Assembly (NCBI GenBank): GCA_902520695.1
Contig: CABYOT010000007.1
Coordinates: 1-64,000, forward strand
Source of the DNA: an uncultured Pelagibacteraceae bacterium
GTDB lineage: Bacteria > Pseudomonadota > Alphaproteobacteria > Pelagibacterales > Pelagibacteraceae
DNA length: 64,000 nucleotides
Reading direction: 5' to 3'
Part shown: positions 60,447 through 64,000 of the stretch, in pieces
How the letters are laid out: the number at the start of each line of letters is the position of its first letter
Position numbering within the stretch: the first letter of the stretch is position 1
The notes under the pieces: generated by a model
What the model was told of the DNA's origin: nothing
Database searches by the model: none
What the model saw: the letters and a program-made list of their open reading frames with translations, nothing else
Position numbers and translations under genes: made by a program

Positions 60447-61573
60447 GCTTTTCTTTTATTTGAAATTTTACACGCTTCAATAAACTTTGCGGTTTCAAGT
60501 CCTTCATGTTCATTTGGAAAAAACCACCTTTTTTTTGCTTTAGTTCTTAATGATGCTGCAAATTCTTTATAAATGTTTGCAAAAGCATCCAAATAACCCT
60601 CTGGATGACCAAATTTAATTCTTGAAAAGTTTTTAGATAATTCTGCATTAAAAAAACCTCTTTCTAAAAATTTTACAGCACCTTTTAATGGATTAAATTT
60701 AAGATAGCCTGGATCATTTTGAACCCATTCTATGCTGCCTTTTGTTCCAAATATTCTAAACCTTAAACCATAAACACCGCCTCTTGCCATAACACTTGTC
60801 CAAAGTATGCCTTTTGCATTGTTATTAAAGTTAATCATTACTTGAGCATTGTTATCCATTTTAATAGTTTTTGAAACTTGTTTGATATCAGCAAACACAT
60901 TTCTACCTTTTAATCCAGAAACATAGCATGCTATGTGATAAGCGTGAGATCCAATCTCATTTAAAACTGCAGAGGTCCCAACTATTTTTTTATTTATTTT
61001 CCATTTTAATATTTTATTTGCATTTTTTTTGTCAACTATTTTTCCATCAGTCCAGTCTTGAACATACTCTACATTAACATATTCAACTTTTCCTATTTTC
61101 CCTTTTTCAACTAATACCTTTGCTTCTCTAACCATAGGATATGCTGAATAATTATGAGTTAAAGCATATTTTATATTTTTATTTGATTTAATTTTTTTAA
61201 AAAGTTTTTTTGCTTGTGATAGATCACCTGCAAATGGCTTGTCAGATATTATGTGAATATTTTTGTCTATAAATTTTTCTGCAATAATTTGGTGACTAGA
61301 AGGCGGAGTCATAATCGCCACGACCTCAATACCATCAGGTCTTAGAGCCTCTTTATCAGCCATTTCTGGATAATTTGAGTAACATCTATCTTTATCAATT
61401 CCTATTTTTTTTCCGAAAGTCTTTGAAATATTTGAATTTCTTGAAAAAACTCCTGAGACAATTTCATATTCGTCATCAAATCTTGAGGAAATTCTGTGGA
61501 CATGTCCTATCCATGATTTTGGACCACCACCAACAATGCCTAATTTGATTTTTTTACCTTTAATTAATCTCAT
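60428..61573 (-). CDS. Gfo/Idh/MocA family oxidoreductase
   Basis: IKLGIVGGGPKSWIGHVHRISSRFDDEYEIVSGVFSRN, ISDKPFAGD, LNEIGSHAYHIACYVSG. Start set at 61573 (MRLIKGKKIKLGIVGGG); the longer ORF runs antisense into iolE. Confidence 0.85.
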   Translation of the reverse strand: MRLIKGKKIKLGIVGGGPKSWIGHVHRISSRFDDEYEIVSGVFSRNSNISKTFGKKIGIDKDRCYSNYPEMADKEALRPDGIEVVAIMTPPSSHQIIAEKFIDKNIHIISDKPFAGDLSQAKKLFKKIKSNKNIKYALTHNYSAYPMVREAKVLVEKGKIGKVEYVNVEYVQDWTDGKIVDKKNANKILKWKINKKIVGTSAVLNEIGSHAYHIACYVSGLKGRNVFADIKQVSKTIKMDNNAQVMINFNNNAKGILWTSVMARGGVYGLRFRIFGTKGSIEWVQNDPGYLKFNPLKGAVKFLERGFFNAELSKNFSRIKFGHPEGYLDAFANIYKEFAASLRTKAKKRWFFPNEHEGLETAKFIEACKISNKRKAWIKIK

Positions 61574-61602
61574 GATCAAATATCTTAGCAAAAATAAAAA
61601 AT

Positions 61603-62505
61603 ATGTCAGTAAAATTAGGGATAGCGCCAATAGCGTGGAGCAATGATGACATGCCTGAACTAGGTGGAGATACTCCTCTAGAACAATGTTTATCGGAGGC
61701 AAGTCAGGCTGGATATATAGGTATAGAGTCAGGTGGAAAATTTCCAAAAACATCCAAGGAATTATTACCTAAACTAAAAAAGTATAATTTAAAATTATGT
61801 TCTGGATGGTATAGTGGAAATCTTAGAAAAAATTCTGTTGAAGAAGAAAAAAAATTAATTCAAAATCAACTTCAATTATTTAAAGATTGTGATGCTCCAT
61901 GTATTGTGTTCGCTGAAGTTTTTGAATCAATACAAGGTGATCCATCAAAAAAACTCTCTAGTAGACCAAAAATGTCTAATGATGAATGGAGAGATTATTG
62001 CATAAAAATATCTGAGCTTGCTAAATTCCTTGAAGATGAAGGTATGCCTTTAGCATATCATCATCATATGGGTACAGTAATAGAAACAGAGGAAGAAACC
62101 ATTAGATTGCTAGAAAATACAAACGACAGTGTAAAATTAACTTTAGATACCGGTCATATGTTATTTGCGCAAGGAAATTCTATTAACATTATCAATAAAT
62201 TTAAAGAAAGAGTAATCCATATTCACTGCAAAGATATTAGACAAGAAGTATTAAAAAAGGCCCTTTCTAAAGATTTAAGTTTTAGAGATGCTTTTTTAGA
62301 GGGTGCTTTTACTGTGCCTGGCGATGGGTGTATCGACTATAAACCTCTGTTTGATATTTTGAAAAAAAATAATTATCAGGGTTGGCTGGTTGTAGAGGCT
62401 GAGCAAGATCCAAAAAAAGCAAACCCTCTTGAGTATGCAATTATGGGTTACAAATATATTGCAGATACCTTGAAGAAATCAAATTTAGAGATTAATAAAC
62501 TATAA
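61603..62505 (+). CDS. iolE: IolE-like inosose dehydratase (TIM barrel)
   Basis: LGIAPIAWSNDDMPELGGDTPLEQCLSEASQAGYIGIESGGKFP, YHHHMGTVIET, LDTGHMLFAQGN, VVEAEQDPKKANPLEYAIMGYKYI. Confidence 0.85.
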   Translation: MSVKLGIAPIAWSNDDMPELGGDTPLEQCLSEASQAGYIGIESGGKFPKTSKELLPKLKKYNLKLCSGWYSGNLRKNSVEEEKKLIQNQLQLFKDCDAPCIVFAEVFESIQGDPSKKLSSRPKMSNDEWRDYCIKISELAKFLEDEGMPLAYHHHMGTVIETEEETIRLLENTNDSVKLTLDTGHMLFAQGNSINIINKFKERVIHIHCKDIRQEVLKKALSKDLSFRDAFLEGAFTVPGDGCIDYKPLFDILKKNNYQGWLVVEAEQDPKKANPLEYAIMGYKYIADTLKKSNLEINKL

Positions 62506-63456
62506 TTTTACTTTTTTACTATCTTCAAGTTTTCCATCAAAAAAATCAAAAATATTTTGTATAGTTTCTCTCGCCATTCTAGTCATGCACTCTTCGGTAA
62601 ACGCTGCTGCATGTGGGCTAAGGAAAACTTTGTCGTTTTTTAATAGTGGATTATTAGCTTCTGGAGGCTCTACTTCAAACACATCGATACCTGCTCCAAA
62701 AATTAGGTTCTCCTTTAATGCTCTATCTAAGTCTTTCTCATTTATAATTCCACCTCTTGCAGCATTTATGATGATGCAATTTTTTTTCATGGTTTTAAGA
62801 AGTTCATAATCTATGATGTTTCTAGTTTGATTTGTTAAAGGTATATGGAGTGAGACAGCATCCATATCTTTTATAGTTACTGATAAATTTTCAACTTTTT
62901 TTCCACCCATTTTGCTTATTGTTTCTGCATCTACAAATGGATCATAAACAAATACATTCATTTCAAATCCTAAACATCTTTTAATCAATGCTTTTCCTAT
63001 TCTTCCAAAACCAGCTATAAGAATGTTTTTGTTCCAAATTTCTATAGTTTTTGGAAGCTTATTTCTATCATTAAATTTTCCACTTTTGACTGATTGATCA
63101 TACATATCCTTTCTTTTTGATATGCTTAGAAGCATAAAAAGAACGTGTTCTGCAACTGCTACAGCATTTGCTGTTGCAGTTATTGCTACATCGATATTTC
63201 TTTTTTTACAGCTATCTAAATCAATATTGTCGTAACCAACTCCATGTCTAGAAATTATTTTAAGATTTTTTGCATTTTCAATTGCTTCTGCAGGTAAAAT
63301 TGATGTTCTTAAAGACACTGCATCAGCGTCTATAATTTTTTGTTTAACGTTTTCAATACTTAAATCTTCAACTACCTCGTAATTATAGTTACTATTACTT
63401 TTTAATAATTCCATACCTTTTTCGTGAATAGGTTGGACAATAAGAATCTTTTTCAT
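62500..63456 (-). CDS. D-isomer-specific 2-hydroxyacid dehydrogenase
   Basis: ISRHGVGYDNIDLDSCKKRNI, ILIAGFGRIGKALIKRC, NAARGGIINEKDLDRAL, GIDVFEVEPPEANNPLL, LSPHAAAFTEEC. Confidence 0.88.
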   Translation of the reverse strand: MKKILIVQPIHEKGMELLKSNSNYNYEVVEDLSIENVKQKIIDADAVSLRTSILPAEAIENAKNLKIISRHGVGYDNIDLDSCKKRNIDVAITATANAVAVAEHVLFMLLSISKRKDMYDQSVKSGKFNDRNKLPKTIEIWNKNILIAGFGRIGKALIKRCLGFEMNVFVYDPFVDAETISKMGGKKVENLSVTIKDMDAVSLHIPLTNQTRNIIDYELLKTMKKNCIIINAARGGIINEKDLDRALKENLIFGAGIDVFEVEPPEANNPLLKNDKVFLSPHAAAFTEECMTRMARETIQNIFDFFDGKLEDSKKVKL

Positions 63457-63471
63457 AATTTAAAAAAGAAA

Positions 63472-64000
63472 TTATACTAATCTAGCTAGATCTCTTTTGC
63501 TATTTTTAAATGTTGGAAGTGGATATTTAAATGCATACTTTCTTGGAATACATTTATTCTTTGCCTTTTCCCATAAAGCAATCCATTGCTTATAGTTGTG
63601 GATAGTAATATTTTTTTTATCTTTGCTTCTTACATAAAAATTTGGCAAAGGCTTTCTACCAGACGGAGTTCCAGCTCTATTATATCTTAAATCAGCACTA
63701 ATTCTAAAATCATTAGATCTATTAGGCAATGAACAATGAATTGAATGTTTGTGTAAAATTATTATATCACCCACATTTGCTTCAAGGAAAACTGGCTTAA
63801 ATTTATCAAGTAATTTACTATCTTTTATTTCGACTTGACCTCTATATCCAGATACATGATTTAATAAACCTAATTTGTTAATTTCTTTAATAGTAATCAT
63901 ACATCCATTATTTTTGGTAGTTTTTGTAAATGGTATCCAAACGGTCACCATATCTGTCAATCTTTGACCAATAGATGATAAGACTGCTGCGTCTTGGTGC
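63472..64000 (-). CDS. phytanoyl-CoA dioxygenase (PhyH) family protein, 5' truncated by window edge
   Basis: The frame is open beyond the listed start to base 64000, giving HQDAAVLSSIGQRLTDMVTVWIPF (H-x-D iron motif), then LHKHSIHCSLPNRSNDFRISADLRYN (distal His and Arg). Confidence 0.82.
   Translation of the reverse strand, partial: HQDAAVLSSIGQRLTDMVTVWIPFTKTTKNNGCMITIKEINKLGLLNHVSGYRGQVEIKDSKLLDKFKPVFLEANVGDIIILHKHSIHCSLPNRSNDFRISADLRYNRAGTPSGRKPLPNFYVRSKDKKNITIHNYKQWIALWEKAKNKCIPRKYAFKYPLPTFKNSKRDLARLV

Noticed and set aside
60428-61753. Listed ORF start at 61753 for the Gfo/Idh/MocA protein
   Set aside because: The first 60 residues run antisense through the start of the well-supported iolE gene; the conserved N-terminus (KIKLGIVGGG) begins after the ATG at 61573.
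1-64000. tRNA/rRNA genes, CRISPR arrays, transposons or prophage
   Set aside because: Intergenic spaces are nearly all under 150 nt, with no cloverleaf-like sequence, spaced repeats, integrase/transposase genes or phage proteins seen. A dedicated tRNAscan/Infernal run was not possible.

Overview
The window is AT-rich, densely packed bacterial chromosome. Gene content and order (fabD-fabG-acpP, rpsF-rpsR-rplI-dnaB, lptF-lptG-lptD-surA-pdxA-ksgA, hdaA, iscR-sufBCDS, a plant-type glutamate-cysteine ligase, an NDUFA12-like protein) fit a streamlined alphaproteobacterium, most likely SAR11/Pelagibacterales. This placement is an inference; no search was run. About 60 protein genes are supported. 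I saw no rRNA, tRNA, CRISPR array or transposon. Both ends hold accessory carbon-catabolism genes. The left end has a hydroxyacid dehydrogenase and two Gfo/Idh/MocA oxidoreductases. The right end has iolG- and iolE-like genes, a second Gfo/Idh/MocA protein, a hydroxyacid dehydrogenase and a PhyH-family dioxygenase cut by the window edge. Main observations: (1) prfB is split by a canonical +1 programmed frameshift (AAGGAG-TTT-CTT-TGA), which the ORF track missed; (2) a near-consensus type-1 IscR box overlaps a promoter upstream of iscR-suf; (3) an unlisted 45-aa basic ORF and two adjacent inverted repeats lie between sufA and glnA; (4) all convergent gene pairs abut or overlap within about -12 to +4 nt; (5) a PhnZ/MIOX-like HD-domain protein and a standalone NrdJ C-terminal/TSCPD protein have unclear functions. 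I found no clear, wholly new multi-gene system.
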